NCBI GenBank assembly: GCA_002254285.1
Contig: NIUZ01000013.1
Coordinates: 1-17,131, forward strand
Origin: Bacteroidetes bacterium 4572_112
GTDB lineage: Bacteria; Bacteroidota; Bacteroidia; Bacteroidales; UBA1556
Length of the DNA stretch: 17,131 nt
Direction: 5' to 3'
Shown piece after piece: positions 1 to 6,293 of this stretch. The notes beneath the pieces were generated by a model. That model was given only the letters and a program-made list of their open reading frames with translations. It did not search any database and had not been told where the DNA came from. How positions within the stretch are numbered: the first letter of the stretch is position 1; every line of letters begins with the position of its first letter. Both the position numbers and the translations under genes were made by a program.

Positions 1-80
1 CATCCAATATTATAAAAGCATTGGCAAATTTGGTGTATCTCAGGCATCCTGCCCGATGATTTTATGAGTACAATAGCCTT

Positions 81-108
81 AAACAAAACTACGGACAGCT
101 TTGTCCGT
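81..108 (-). terminator. possible intrinsic terminator after RNase HI gene
   Basis: Read on the minus strand, a 7-bp perfect stem (ACGGACA / TGTCCGT, plus-strand arms 91-97 and 102-108) with a 4-nt loop is followed by AGTTTTGTTT. It lies about 45 nt downstream of the RNase HI stop codon and points the right way. The stem is short and the T run is interrupted, so the call is moderate. Confidence 0.45.
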
Positions 109-152
109 GTTACACCTAGAATATTCTTAAAAATATACTCGTATTACATACT

Positions 153-791
153 CTACTTCCTCCCAAAATCAGCAGGAATTTCTCCCCAAAACTCTGTTTC
201 CCACTTCAATATTTTATTATCCCATTTATTGTTTTTAATCCAGATTAGTGCTCTGTCTACAAGTTTAAAAAGCTCTTCAGTTTTTTCGTTGCGAGGCAGA
301 TTTGTATTAATAGCTTTTTTACGAACCCATGCCATTGCTGTAATAGAATCAGAATAAACAGGTACTGAGCTATTCACACTTTTAAGATATGCAAGGCCAT
401 GTACTAGGGCCAAAAATTCCCCAATATTTACCGTGCCCAAAGGAAATGGTCCTTGGTGAAAAATTTGTTTTTTTGTATTAGTATCCACACCTTTATACTC
501 TAGCACACCAGGGTTTCCGCTGCAAGCAGCATCCACACTTAGGGATTTAAAATCTGGCGTTCCTACCTTAGATTTTCTTAAGCTGCCAAGCATTGTGGGT
601 TCAATATAGTTCTGGCCAATATACTTATCAGGCTTATCAAGGAAGGCTTTACGAGCAATCTCGGGATTTTTAAAACTTTTAAATACTGGTGCACTAACAC
701 CCTCTATTTGCTTTTTGCATTCGCTCCAATCAGTATAAATACCCGGCTCTTTTCCTTGCCAAACTACATAGTATTTCTTCTTTTTTGCCAT
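153..791 (-). CDS. rnhA: ribonuclease HI with N-terminal viroplasmin-like domain
   Basis: This cytoplasmic RNase HI cleaves the RNA strand of RNA/DNA hybrids such as R-loops and primers. The 212-aa protein has a viroplasmin-type hybrid-binding module at residues 5-50 (KYYVVWQGKEPGIY, then a tryptophan-containing stretch and PVFKSF), then a catalytic RNase H fold from about residue 82. The acidic catalytic residues are visible as D87 (SVDAACSGNPG), E125 (NIGEFLALVHGL), D148 (VYSDS) and D208 in the C-terminal ADFGRK. I chose ATG at 789-791 because the viroplasmin domain starts right after it. The frame stays open to 848, but that extra 19-residue stretch overlaps the upstream gene and does not look like the family. 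It starts 4 nt after the outer-membrane protein gene, so the two are probably cotranscribed. The viroplasmin-RNase H architecture is common in Bacteroidota and Firmicutes. Confidence 0.93.
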   Translation of the reverse strand: MAKKKKYYVVWQGKEPGIYTDWSECKKQIEGVSAPVFKSFKNPEIARKAFLDKPDKYIGQNYIEPTMLGSLRKSKVGTPDFKSLSVDAACSGNPGVLEYKGVDTNTKKQIFHQGPFPLGTVNIGEFLALVHGLAYLKSVNSSVPVYSDSITAMAWVRKKAINTNLPRNEKTEELFKLVDRALIWIKNNKWDNKILKWETEFWGEIPADFGRK

Positions 792-795
792 TGTA

Positions 796-1422
796 TTAAA
801 AATTATATTGGAAAGCTGTACAAATAGTCTCGTTAAATTGCCCATCACTATAATGAGTGTATGAACTAACAGGTTTAGGTCGGAAACTCTTTACGGAATA
901 TGCATATCGAATAATGAAATTAAAATCCTTATTAATTTTATAAACTAAACCTGCAAATACAGAAATATCAAACTTATTAAAACCTGGTTTTTCTGCCTCT
1001 TCAGGGATCTCTCCATTCTCGTCAAACTCACGCTCATTAATAAGATAGGCAAACTTCATTCCCACATCAACACCCATTTTCTTTATAAACATATAGCGAT
1101 AAGATACTGGAACCTCCACATAATTTAAGCGCAAAAGATAAGAATCATAAATACCTTTATCAGGCTTAGCATTCTTGCGGCTACCTTTCTGAATAAAGTT
1201 TATCTCCATTTGACCATAGCCAAAAGACCCCACTTTTCGTCTAATAGTAAGTCCACCAAAAAGACCTGCCTTATTAAAACCAGCAAGAGCATCGCCAGTA
1301 ACCTGAGTTGCTGTCATACCTCCCTGTATGCCAGCCTTAAACTCCTGAGCACTAACAGTGTTTTTTATTCCGAATATTGACATCAACAATATCGAGAAAG
1401 TAATGAGTAATATTTTATTCAT
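796..1422 (-). CDS. outer membrane beta-barrel protein (PorT/OMP_b-brl family)
   Basis: This 208-aa protein has a Sec signal peptide (residues 1-25; cleavage probably after TVSA, before QEF). The rest consists of alternating hydrophobic/polar strands typical of a small eight-stranded barrel: a GIQGGMTATQ opening strand, GLFGGLTIRR, YGQMEINFIQKGSR, a YVEVPVSYRY strand and a final strand ending in phenylalanine, as expected for an outer-membrane barrel signal. The pattern matches the Bacteroidota 'outer membrane protein beta-barrel domain' (PorT-like) family. The exact role is unknown: family members range from T9SS accessory proteins to generic porin-like proteins, and nothing here decides. 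A -7-like element lies about 75 nt upstream. RNase HI follows after 4 nt. Confidence 0.82.
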   Translation of the reverse strand: MNKILLITFSILLMSIFGIKNTVSAQEFKAGIQGGMTATQVTGDALAGFNKAGLFGGLTIRRKVGSFGYGQMEINFIQKGSRKNAKPDKGIYDSYLLRLNYVEVPVSYRYMFIKKMGVDVGMKFAYLINEREFDENGEIPEEAEKPGFNKFDISVFAGLVYKINKDFNFIIRYAYSVKSFRPKPVSSYTHYSDGQFNETICTAFQYNF

Positions 1423-1500
1423 AAATATATGATTGTGAATTTGCTTTGCGAAAATAAGGAATATTTCTGCTAGTTTTTGAATATTTATTTTATCTGACTA

Positions 1501-1508
1501 CAAACATA
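1501..1508 (-). promoter_or_regulatory. -7 box (TATGTTTG) for the OMP gene
   Basis: The minus strand reads TATGTTTG, an exact match to the Bacteroidota -7 consensus TAnnTTTG, with GTTTAC about 20 nt upstream as a loose -33. The following bases (GTAGTCAG) nearly repeat those after the mscS-gene promoter. The predicted leader is about 70 nt. Confidence 0.45.
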
Positions 1509-1515
1509 TTATTTA

Positions 1516-1523
1516 TAAATTTG
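1516..1523 (+). promoter_or_regulatory. -7 box (TAAATTTG) for the 277-aa membrane protein gene
   Basis: TAAATTTG matches TAnnTTTG and ends 32 nt before the ATG at 1556, giving a leader of about 25 nt. No convincing -33 element is seen. It is back-to-back with the minus-strand box at 1501-1508, so the two divergent genes may share a compact control region. Confidence 0.4.
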
Positions 1524-1555
1524 TAAACTGAACATTAAAATCAAATACGAAGCTC

Positions 1556-2389
1556 ATGAAAGGAATAATAGCATTTATTATAGTATTATTTACCATGCCC
1601 CTAGGACATGCTGCAATGATATTGATGGAAAAAGGATTTGGGCATGAGCACGTATTTCTGGCAGCTTTATTATTAGGTTTCTTTGGTTTATTGCTCATAA
1701 TATGGGGAGTTATTTCCGAAAATGATACCAAAGCAACCTTTATGGGTTTATTTGGTGGCTTATTTATTTGGACTGGCTGGGTGGAGTTTGCATATGTTTA
1801 TTATGCTCACCGCTATGGAGTAGACCCACTTATGGCAAATGGCGAAATAATTACCAAACCTGAATATCTTATAATGCCTTCGTCAATAGGTTTTTGGGCA
1901 GTATTTATGATTTACTATTTTTTCGGAACAAAAACAGGCTGCAGTTTCTTTAATTGGTTTCAGAAAGCTATGAATGTGAAAAATGTGAATGAGATGAAGC
2001 CCACAAAACGAAATACCACAATTTCAACCTTCCTTGAGCTTACCCTCCTACTTTGGACTTTCTACCTTGTATTGCTATTTGCTTACGACGATAATTTCTT
2101 TGGCGACAGAAGCAATACCACCTACTTTATAGCTTTTGCATCATTGGCATGGTCGTTATATTTATTCATAAAACTGCTTAAGATTAAAACCATAGGTTAT
2201 GCGATTAGATATGCAATACCAACTGTTATAATATTTTGGAATTTTGTTGAAATACTTGGCCGTTGGGATTTCTTTAAGGAGTTTTGGGTTGAGCCACATA
2301 ATTACATATTGGAACTCTCGCTGATTTTGATTGTGTTTTTAGGGACTCTTGCTTATGCTATTTGGGATAAGAAAAAGGCTATCAATTAG
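1556..2389 (+). CDS. multi-pass membrane protein of unknown function
   Basis: This 277-aa, strongly hydrophobic protein has about eight predicted transmembrane helices (near residues 1-22, 33-53, 61-82, 107-126, 153-174, 184-206, 211-230 and 247-270). They fall into two blocks of four separated by a basic loop (KAMNVKNVNEMKPTKRN, around 137-153). I see no transporter, protease or sensor motif. Many aromatic residues sit near the helix ends, including a GWVEFAYVYYAHRYG segment. I believe similar uncharacterised proteins occur in Bacteroides-type genomes, but I recognise no named family. The gene is monocistronic, with a candidate promoter just upstream, and its last 8 bases overlap the end of the convergent gene. 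A real gene is certain from length and helix pattern; its function is not known. Confidence 0.85.
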   Translation: MKGIIAFIIVLFTMPLGHAAMILMEKGFGHEHVFLAALLLGFFGLLLIIWGVISENDTKATFMGLFGGLFIWTGWVEFAYVYYAHRYGVDPLMANGEIITKPEYLIMPSSIGFWAVFMIYYFFGTKTGCSFFNWFQKAMNVKNVNEMKPTKRNTTISTFLELTLLLWTFYLVLLFAYDDNFFGDRSNTTYFIAFASLAWSLYLFIKLLKIKTIGYAIRYAIPTVIIFWNFVEILGRWDFFKEFWVEPHNYILELSLILIVFLGTLAYAIWDKKKAIN

Positions 2390-2996
2390 TAATAGAAAAA
2401 TCCTTTAATTCCTTCTTATAATTATCATAAATAGTTTTCTGCCCTTCTATTGTCATTGTTTTATAATTTGAACCAATAAGAGCTCCAATTATAGCACCCG
2501 GAATAATCAAAACCATTGCTGGATAATAAATAAGAACTTCATCATCTAAATAATTGGGGCTACTACTTTCTGTACTATTTTTCCAAATAAGACCTATTGC
2601 TAAACCTGATAATACACCAACTCCAGCACCAATTAGTGCTCCGTTGCCAATACTATTATTACGTCTATACGATATAGCTTTTATGCGATTTACATCAACA
2701 GACCATATCTTATAATAGAAATTATTAGCTAAATAGTCACCATAATTAGTATAAATATTGATTGGCTCATACACAGCTAAAGAAGAATCTTTTGTTTGCC
2801 ATAAATAACCGCTAATAGTACGTCTATCATTATGATTTAACCTGAGTCTAACCTTATATATATTGCTACCCATAATCTTGTTAGTAGTATTTACATCATA
2901 ATCTGGCGACACATAAGTAAGCCTAACAGAGGCATCGGTTTGTGAACTAGCTGAGGCAAAAAACATAATAAATAAAACGAATAGTATATATTTCAT
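2382..2996 (-). CDS. secreted protein with glycine-zipper segments, function unknown
   Basis: This 204-aa protein has an N-terminal signal peptide (residues 1-18, cleavage near SASS-Q). A beta-rich middle region (about 25-110) ends in a typical 'DVNRIKAISYRR' turn. Two glycine-rich hydrophobic segments follow: GNGALIGAGVGVLSGLAIG at about 118-136 and IIPGAIIGALIGS at about 164-176. The G-x3-G spacing marks a glycine zipper, known in proteins that insert into or associate with bacterial envelopes. The C-terminus is polar and lysine-rich. It starts 7 nt after the mechanosensitive channel gene, so it is probably read from that promoter and may serve the same envelope-stress theme (inference). 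Its stop codon lies inside the end of the convergent gene. I do not recognise a named family. Confidence 0.8.
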   Translation of the reverse strand: MKYILFVLFIMFFASASSQTDASVRLTYVSPDYDVNTTNKIMGSNIYKVRLRLNHNDRRTISGYLWQTKDSSLAVYEPINIYTNYGDYLANNFYYKIWSVDVNRIKAISYRRNNSIGNGALIGAGVGVLSGLAIGLIWKNSTESSSPNYLDDEVLIYYPAMVLIIPGAIIGALIGSNYKTMTIEGQKTIYDNYKKELKDFSITN

Positions 2997-3003
2997 AATA
3001 AGT

Positions 3004-4266
3004 TTATTTAGAAATTAAACTCCTAAAATCGTTACCACTAGGGTTTTGGAATAAACGAAGGTCAAACTCTGGAATAATTGCAAAGAGGTGATCAAAAATA
3101 TCGGCTTGAATGTCTTCATAAATTGCCCACTCCTGACGCTTACTAAATATATACACTTCCAGTGGAAGACCTTTTTCGGAAGAAGGCAACTGACGCACAA
3201 GGAAAGTCATATCCATATTTACATCCTTATGAGCTTTGAGATAAGCAACAACATAAGCTCTAAATAAGCCAATATTTGTTTGATGGCGGCCATTATATGT
3301 TGTACTAGCAGCGCCAATTTTCTCATTATACTCTTTAAGTTCTTGATCTTTTTTGTCAATATATTCTTTAATTAATTTTATCTTTTTAAGCTCTTCAAGT
3401 TTCTCCTGATCTACAAATTTGATTGTTTGCATATCGATATTCAGGGCGCGTTTAATTCTACGTCCACCCGACTCTTCCATACCTCGCCAATTATGAAACG
3501 AACCAGTTACCAATGAATAAGTCGGAATAGTACTTATTGTTTTGTCCCAATTCTGAATTTTTACTGTGGTAAGTGATATATCAATCACAGTACCATCGGC
3601 TCCTGCACTAGGCACCGAAAGCCAATCGCCAGGGCGTAGCAAATCGTTAGCATTTATCTGAATTCCTCCTACAAAACCAAGAATACTATCCTTAAAAACC
3701 AACATTAATACGGCAGCAAATGCTCCTACACCTGTAAGCAAATAGCTAACTTCCTTATCACTAACAATTGAAATAGCCACTAATATACCAAGCAATATTA
3801 CAATTAACTGTATTACTTGTACATATGATTTTATGGATCTAACACGGCCTTTTTGCCTCGATTCATATATATCATTCACCGAGATTAAGGCCGCAACCAC
3901 ACCTCTAATAACAAGATAATCCATATATAATTTCAGTGCTGTAACAGTAAAATACTCTAGGCCAACAGCGCCCACAAAAATATTATCCTGAAAGCTTAAC
4001 CAAATATAAACAGGTATTAAATGAATGAAATAATCAGGGACTTTTTTCTTAAATAATAAATCATCGATATTGGTTTTAGATTTTTCGGCCATTCCTCTTA
4101 AATAACCCAATACTATACGTGTAAATAAAACATTAACTATAACGTATAGTACAAACGAAATAATAAAAATAGATATTTCACCAATTAGCATTGACTGCTG
4201 TTCACTGAATCCAAAACTTAATATCCAGTTTATATAATTAGAAAAAAGACTTTGATACCAACTCAT
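3004..4266 (-). CDS. MscS-family mechanosensitive channel, YbdG/MscM type
   Basis: This 420-aa inner-membrane channel probably opens under membrane tension to release solutes on osmotic downshock. About five transmembrane helices lie near residues 28-50, 80-100, 105-130, 148-170 and 172-195; the last carries the glycine/alanine-rich pore-lining pattern (LLTGVGAFAAVLMLVFKDSILGF). The MscS beta domain follows (NDLLRPGDWLSVP, GTVIDISLTTVKIQNWD, STIPTYSLVTGSFHNW). The C-terminal part, with a charged helix near 285-315, FRAYVVAYLK, and a closing LPLEVYIFSK... FDLRLFQNPSG stretch, resembles E. coli YbdG (about 415 aa), as does the length. It is the first gene of a probable two-gene operon, with an exact -7 box about 30 nt upstream. 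Assignment to the superfamily is firm; the YbdG subtype is from memory of the family. Confidence 0.92.
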   Translation of the reverse strand: MSWYQSLFSNYINWILSFGFSEQQSMLIGEISIFIISFVLYVIVNVLFTRIVLGYLRGMAEKSKTNIDDLLFKKKVPDYFIHLIPVYIWLSFQDNIFVGAVGLEYFTVTALKLYMDYLVIRGVVAALISVNDIYESRQKGRVRSIKSYVQVIQLIVILLGILVAISIVSDKEVSYLLTGVGAFAAVLMLVFKDSILGFVGGIQINANDLLRPGDWLSVPSAGADGTVIDISLTTVKIQNWDKTISTIPTYSLVTGSFHNWRGMEESGGRRIKRALNIDMQTIKFVDQEKLEELKKIKLIKEYIDKKDQELKEYNEKIGAASTTYNGRHQTNIGLFRAYVVAYLKAHKDVNMDMTFLVRQLPSSEKGLPLEVYIFSKRQEWAIYEDIQADIFDHLFAIIPEFDLRLFQNPSGNDFRSLISK

Positions 4267-4295
4267 AATTTATTTTGCTTTAGTTATTTTGACTA

Positions 4296-4303
4296 CAAAT
4301 ATA
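4296..4303 (-). promoter_or_regulatory. -7 box (TATATTTG) for the mscS-type gene
   Basis: The minus strand reads TATATTTG, an exact TAnnTTTG match, 30 nt before the start codon. A TTTTGAT about 24 nt further upstream is a loose -33. The transcribed side continues GTAGTCAA, nearly the same as at the OMP promoter. Confidence 0.5.
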
Positions 4304-4487
4304 CTAATTAAATTAGGTGCCTTTTATCAAAATATGATGAATAATTGCAATTTCAAAAAATAATACAAATAAACAAGAAAAGACACTTCTTGCTGAATTA
4401 CTGCAAATTATCCGATAATAAACGACAACAAACGAATGTTAAACGTAAGTAATTGTTTATTAACCAAGTCGAGCAATGGAGTGGATA

Positions 4488-4495
4488 TACTTTTG
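4488..4495 (+). promoter_or_regulatory. -7 box (TACTTTTG) for the ssb cluster
   Basis: TACTTTTG followed by CA is an exact TAnnTTTG match in a window otherwise lacking genes. It predicts transcription starting near 4500 and a leader of about 70 nt before the first SSB. No good -33 element is seen at the right spacing. Confidence 0.5.
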
Positions 4496-4571
4496 CATCG
4501 TCAAATCAACCAATTAAGGATGAGCGACAGAAACTCAAAAATCAAATATAAACTTTTAAATAAATATTATT

Positions 4572-4916
4572 ATGAAAAACTTACGCAACACAGTAACTCT
4601 AATTGGACACCTAGGAGCAGCACCTGAATTTAAAGAATTTGATAACGCAAACACTTTAGCAACATTTAGTATGGCCACAGACGAGAGCTATAAAAATAAA
4701 AAAGGCGAAAAGGTAGAGCATACCGAATGGCATAATATAGTTGTATGGGGTCCTAAAGCGAAAGCAGTACGTGACATATTAAAAAAAGGATCATACGTAA
4801 TGATTGAAGGCCGCCTTACTACCGAAACATGGGAAAATAAAGAAGGTGAAAAGCAGTACAAAACTCAGATAGTAATGAATGAATTTTTGGCTCTTGACAA
4901 GAAAACTCAGAACTAA
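4572..4916 (+). CDS. ssb: single-stranded DNA-binding protein, short form (1 of 3)
   Basis: This 114-aa protein is almost entirely one SSB OB fold, which coats single-stranded DNA in replication, repair or recombination. It opens MKNLRNTVTLIGHLGAAPEF and carries LATFSMATDESYKNKKGE, the TEWHNIVVWG strand, and IEGRLTTETWEN for the later strands. It stops right after the fold (EFLALDKKTQN), so the flexible linker and acidic DDDIPF-like tip that recruits partner proteins in typical SSBs are missing. It is about 60% identical by eye to the next gene. The start is the ATG at 4572 because the conserved MKNL opening follows directly. It is the first gene of a probable three-gene operon. Short tail-less SSBs are known (B. 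subtilis SsbB is similar in size), so this need not be the cell's main SSB. Confidence 0.93.
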   Translation: MKNLRNTVTLIGHLGAAPEFKEFDNANTLATFSMATDESYKNKKGEKVEHTEWHNIVVWGPKAKAVRDILKKGSYVMIEGRLTTETWENKEGEKQYKTQIVMNEFLALDKKTQN

Positions 4917-4968
4917 TAATTAGAAAATATTTTACATAAATTATAAATAACCATAAAAACAAATTATC

Positions 4969-5313
4969 ATGAAAAATTTAAACAACTCAGTAAACTTATT
5001 AGGACACATTGGAACAGCTCCAGAATTTAAAGAATTATCTAACGGAAGTTATTTAGCAAAATTCAGCTTGGCAACAAACGAAAGCTATAAAAACAAAAAA
5101 GGCGAAACCGTAGAGAATACACAATGGCACAACATTGTAATATGGGGAGCTCAAGCAAAAATAGTACGTGACTATTTGGTATCTGGCTCACAAGTATTAG
5201 TTGAAGGTCGCCTTACTACTAATATTTGGGAAGATAATGATGGCAAGAAGCATTATCGTACCGAGATTATTGCTAACGAATTTCTTATGCTTGACAAAAA
5301 GAAGTCAGCATAA
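4969..5313 (+). CDS. ssb: single-stranded DNA-binding protein, short form (2 of 3)
   Basis: This 114-aa OB-fold protein has the same plan as the gene before it: MKNLNNSVNLLGHIG opening, LAKFSLATNESYKNKKGE, TQWHNIVIWG, VEGRLTTNIWED and an end at EFLMLDKKKSA. It also lacks an acidic C-terminal tip. By eye about 72 of 114 residues match copy 1, so the pair arose by tandem duplication some time ago. It starts 52 nt after copy 1 with no obvious promoter between them. All expected OB-fold residues are present, so it is probably functional. Paralogues could form mixed oligomers (inference). Confidence 0.93.
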   Translation: MKNLNNSVNLLGHIGTAPEFKELSNGSYLAKFSLATNESYKNKKGETVENTQWHNIVIWGAQAKIVRDYLVSGSQVLVEGRLTTNIWEDNDGKKHYRTEIIANEFLMLDKKKSA

Positions 5314-5375
5314 TTTAAAGATCAATTAGTAGAAACAAATTCAATAATTATTCACTCTTAAAAAAAATACTAATC

Positions 5376-5717
5376 ATGAGAAATATATGCAATTCAATTA
5401 AGCTAATAGGTCGCTTGGGAAACGAGCCTAACATTAAGAAATTCAAAAATGGAAATCAGAGAGCCGTGCTAATATTGGCAACAAATGAAAGCTATAAAAA
5501 GCGCAATGGCGATTATATTAACCACACTCAATGGCATACGCTAATAGTAAAAGACTCATTGGTTGATATAGTTGAAAAATACCTAAAAAAAGGAATGCAG
5601 CTTTCCATAAATGGGCGTATTACCAGCCGTAGTTGGAAAGATCAAAAAGGTAAAGCGATGCATCGTACCGAGATTGAGGTTAATGATCTTAAGATGTTGA
5701 ATCAGATGATTGCTTAA
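5376..5717 (+). CDS. ssb: divergent short SSB paralogue (3 of 3)
   Basis: This 113-aa protein aligns end to end with the two upstream SSBs but is clearly more divergent. The opening is MRNICNSIKLIGRLGNEPN and the core LATNESYKKRNGD and TQWHTLIVK are kept. The second half of the strand that reads VWG in the others has become VKD, and the later strands read INGRITSRSWKDQKGK. It ends at LKMLNQMIA with no acidic tip. The first tryptophan (QWH) and the SW tryptophan are kept; the W of VVWG is lost. It is the last gene of the cluster, 62 nt after copy 2 and followed directly by a strong terminator. It may have changed DNA affinity or oligomer partners (inference). Confidence 0.9.
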   Translation: MRNICNSIKLIGRLGNEPNIKKFKNGNQRAVLILATNESYKKRNGDYINHTQWHTLIVKDSLVDIVEKYLKKGMQLSINGRITSRSWKDQKGKAMHRTEIEVNDLKMLNQMIA

Positions 5718-5721
5718 AACT

Positions 5722-5759
5722 AAAGAAGGCGAATTGTGTAACCCAATTCGCCTTCTTTT
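5722..5759 (+). terminator. strong intrinsic terminator after ssb cluster
   Basis: A perfect 15-bp stem (arms 5722-5736 and 5744-5758, core GAAGGCGAATTG / CAATTCGCCTTC) with a 7-nt loop ends in TTTT. It follows the last SSB stop codon by 4 nt. The A-rich left flank means it could also stop transcription of the minus-strand pseudogene next to it. Confidence 0.92.
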
Positions 5760-5777
5760 ATGAATAAAATATTCGCT

Positions 5778-6182
5778 TTATTCAACAATGATTTTATGTT
5801 GTTCAACCTTATCATTAGTCGTGACATTCTGCTCAAGCACAAGCTTTCCTAACATATCCCAAACAATAATTTTATTGGCTTTTTGAGCAGCAAATTTTAT
5901 ATTAAAACTACCATTATTAGGATTAGGATAAACCATAGTAGTTTTTCCATTGCGTGAGTTTGCTCATAGCTTAGTGGATAATTCACCGTGAAATTATAAA
6001 CAAATTTACGACCAAAGTCTGCTTGAAAATTCTTAAGATACTGATTATTCAATTTTCGAAAACGTATATATCCTGTGCCATCATTATTAGCAAAAAACTT
6101 TAGTCCATCACCATCGGTATCAAAAAACTCTAATTGATAAGATAGCAATAGAAAATATTAGGAGTAGAATAAAATATTTCAT
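5778..6182 (-). pseudogene. decayed T9SS cargo protein (signal peptide, fragment, type A sorting domain)
   Basis: Three pieces of one secreted protein lie in two frames. (1) ATG at 6180-6182 begins a signal peptide, MKYFILLLIFSIA. (2) From about 6145 to 5985, in a shifted frame, comes a beta-rich segment (LEFFDTDGDGLKFFANNDG, FQADFGRKFVYNFTVNYPLSY). (3) Back in the first frame, YPNPNNGSFNIKF, VWDMLGKLVLEQ and a final KIIVE form a T9SS type A C-terminal sorting domain ending at TAA 5778-5780. Reading straight through hits TGA soon after each junction, so at least two indels are needed. The sorting domain is also short (about 50 residues, normally 70-80). The middle segment resembles a module that I recall just before the sorting tail in large Bacteroidota secreted proteins, so most of the original gene has probably been deleted. 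Two sequencing errors are a less likely explanation. Confidence 0.75.
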
Positions 6183-6223
6183 TTCTATATTGTTAGTTTA
6201 AAAATTTAGAGTAGCGCAAATCT

Positions 6224-6268
6224 AATAAAAAAAGCATCAAATTAATATAAAATTAAGATGATGCTTTT
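6224..6268 (-). terminator. intrinsic terminator after ptb
   Basis: On the minus strand a 10-bp perfect stem AAAAGCATCA / TGATGCTTTT (plus-strand arms 6259-6268 and 6230-6239) with a 19-nt loop runs into TTTTTTTATT. It starts about 26 nt after the ptb stop, showing that ptb is transcribed alone. Confidence 0.8.
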
Positions 6269-6293
6269 CAATAAATTATAAGATAACTACTAC

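Larger units (their letters stand above)
4267..4571. other. 305-nt intergenic region between divergent mscS and ssb genes
   Basis: No convincing gene is seen. It holds the minus-strand promoter of the channel gene at its left end and a plus-strand -7 box for the SSB cluster at 4488-4495. The stretch 4415-4447 contains three spaced AAACGA/AAACGT words (TAAACGACAACAAACGAATG..AAACGT) that could be a binding site. This is only a suggestion. Confidence 0.5.

Noticed and set aside
64..357. 97-codon plus-strand open frame
   Set aside because: It is antisense to the RNase HI gene, which is clearly real.
4436..4627. 63-codon open frame upstream of the first SSB
   Set aside because: It overlaps the SSB start in another frame, contains the candidate promoter, and has no protein-like pattern.
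4572..5717. SSB triplet as part of an integrative element or prophage
   Set aside because: No integrase, relaxase, replication or phage gene lies nearby, and base composition matches the surroundings.
5897..6148. Intact 83-aa protein starting at TTG
   Set aside because: It lies between a signal peptide and a sorting domain in another frame, and its last residues are an out-of-frame reading of the sorting domain.
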